NCBI GenBank assembly: GCA_009694165.1
Contig: SHVP01000015.1
Span: 1-37,498, forward strand
Direction: 5' to 3'
Source of the DNA: Alphaproteobacteria bacterium
Lineage (GTDB): Bacteria > Pseudomonadota > Alphaproteobacteria > SHVP01
Length of the DNA stretch: 37,498 bases
Below, one piece after another: positions 36,390 to 37,498 of this stretch. The translations under genes and the position numbers were made by a program. The notes below the pieces were generated by a model. The model saw only the letters and a list, made by a program, of their open reading frames with translations, ran no database searches and was not told the origin of the DNA. How positions within the stretch are numbered: position 1 is the first letter of the stretch; each line of letters begins with the position of its first letter.

Positions 36390-37498
36390 TTAGCGACCGC
36401 CGGACGACAGCGGCGACCAGGCGGGGTCCGACCCATCAAGCGGGGTGAGGACGATCCGCTCGTTGTAGCCGGTGAGGTCAATCGACCAAAGCCTGGTTTG
36501 GCCGCCGCGACCGCGGTCGTCGCGCGGTTCCTGGCGGAAAAACATGAGGACTCGGCCGTTCGGCGCCCAGGTCGGGCCTTCGTCGAGGAAGCTTTCCGTC
36601 AGCAACCGTTCGCCCGATCCATCCGGTCGCATGACCCCGATGTAGAAGCGACCGTTGGCGAGCTTGGTGAAGGCGACCAAGTCGCCGCGCGGCGACCATA
36701 CCGGCGTTGCATAGCGGCCTTGTCCGGTCGAGATCCGTCGTTGGTTCTCGCCGTTCGCTTCCATGACATAGAGCTGTTGGGTACCGGAACGGTCGGAGTT
36801 GAACACGACCTGGGTGCCGTCGGGCGAATAGGACGGCGAGGTGTCGATCGCCAGGTGCGAAGTCAGGCGCTCGACGCGGCGGGTGCGGATATCCATCGTG
36901 TAGATGTCAGAGTTGCCGTCGGTCGCCACGCTGAAAACGACCTGGTTGCCGTCGGGCGAAAAGCGCGGCGCGAAGGTCATGCCGGGGAACACCCGATCGT
37001 CGCCGAGAATTTCCTGCTGCCCGGTGTCGATATTGTAGATGTACACGCGCGGCTTCTGGTTGAAGTAGCTGAGGTAGGTGATTTCCTGCCGCGTCGGCGA
37101 GAAGCGCGGCGTCAGCACGAGTTCGTTGCCGCTTGATAGATATTTATGATTGGCGCCGTCCTGGTCCATGATGGCGAGGCGCTTGACCCGTTTGTCCGCC
37201 GCCCCCGTTTCGGACACATACACGACGCGCGTATCGAAGTAGCCGTCTTCGCCGGTCAGGCGTTTGTAGATGGCGTCGGAAATCAGGTGCGCGACGCGCC
37301 GCCAGTTGGCGAAGGTGCTGGTGTAGACCAGACCGGTCAACTGCTGCTCGCCGAACACGTCCCACAATCGGAACTCCGCACGCAGACGGCCGTCCGCCTC
37401 AGTAGTGACGCGGCCGGTCACCAGGGCCTGGGCGTTGATCTGGCGCCAGTCGCCGAAACGCGGCCGGCCGCTGACGGCACCCGGATCCTGAATGAACG
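36390..37498 (-). CDS. tolB: Tol-Pal system beta-propeller protein TolB (partial)
   Basis: The frame is open to the right edge of the window, so the true start and signal peptide lie outside. What is seen is the C-terminal end of the N-terminal domain ([18 protein letters not shown]) and the six-bladed propeller. Repeats contain [53 protein letters not shown] and [13 protein letters not shown]. TolB links Pal to TolA and the inner-membrane complex. Only the promoter-distal part is here. The stop is TAA, 217 bases before pal's start. Confidence 0.95.
   Translation of the reverse strand, partial: FIQDPGAVSGRPRFGDWRQINAQALVTGRVTTEADGRLRAEFRLWDVFGEQQLTGLVYTSTFANWRRVAHLISDAIYKRLTGEDGYFDTRVVYVSETGAADKRVKRLAIMDQDGANHKYLSSGNELVLTPRFSPTRQEITYLSYFNQKPRVYIYNIDTGQQEILGDDRVFPGMTFAPRFSPDGNQVVFSVATDGNSDIYTMDIRTRRVERLTSHLAIDTSPSYSPDGTQVVFNSDRSGTQQLYVMEANGENQRRISTGQGRYATPVWSPRGDLVAFTKLANGRFYIGVMRPDGSGERLLTESFLDEGPTWAPNGRVLMFFRQEPRDDRGRGGQTRLWSIDLTGYNERIVLTPLDGSDPAWSPLSSGGR

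Overview
The window is a GC-rich chromosomal segment from an alphaproteobacterium, most likely Rhodospirillales-like. The evidence is the RpoH-type heat-shock sigma factor, a serC-serA operon with a serC-type leader, hisZ, an rluD-like gene back to back with a small DUF6476-like gene, and a tolB-pal-cpoB block followed by tilS-ftsH-folP-glmM. No plasmid, phage or intact insertion-sequence gene was seen, and the window has no stretch over 300 bases without a gene or gene remnant.

Positions 1-18400 are accessory. They hold a YkgJ-type cysteine-cluster protein, three paralogous SAM-dependent methyltransferases (560-1675, 9733-10859 broken, 14489-15625), two GST-fold proteins, an LLM flavin oxidoreductase with a small cytochrome c, an APH-type kinase, a decayed PQQ-type sugar dehydrogenase, a halohydrin-dehalogenase-like SDR, an acyltransferase-3 membrane protein, a single-domain ParB-like protein, a GlcG/HbpS remnant beside tRNA-Glu(CTC), an interrupted FMN/FeS/FAD oxidoreductase, an alpha/beta hydrolase, a two-domain VOC protein, a threonine aldolase and a JAMM metalloprotease. 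The make-up resembles a small-molecule (possibly halogenated or epoxide) catabolic region that is partly eroding.

Positions 18400-37498 are mostly core. They hold an RluD-type pseudouridine synthase whose AT-rich 3' end runs into the rpoH promoter region; rpoH and its terminator; a tandem-domain alpha/beta hydrolase broken by a frameshift; the serC-serA-hisZ-purA unit on the minus strand with a recognisable promoter and leader; a PA14-like secreted protein; and the minus-strand run tolB (5' part beyond the window), pal, terminator, a frameshifted second pal, cpoB, tilS, ftsH, folP, glmM.

Points that stand out: the halohydrin dehalogenase signature at 6720-7454; the three-copy methyltransferase family with a PGGYH linker; alpha/beta hydrolases whose nucleophile elbow lacks Ser/Asp/Cys; a cytochrome c with CxxCY instead of CxxCH; six broken genes, all five of whose in-frame stops are TAG; and a degenerate pal copy between pal and cpoB.
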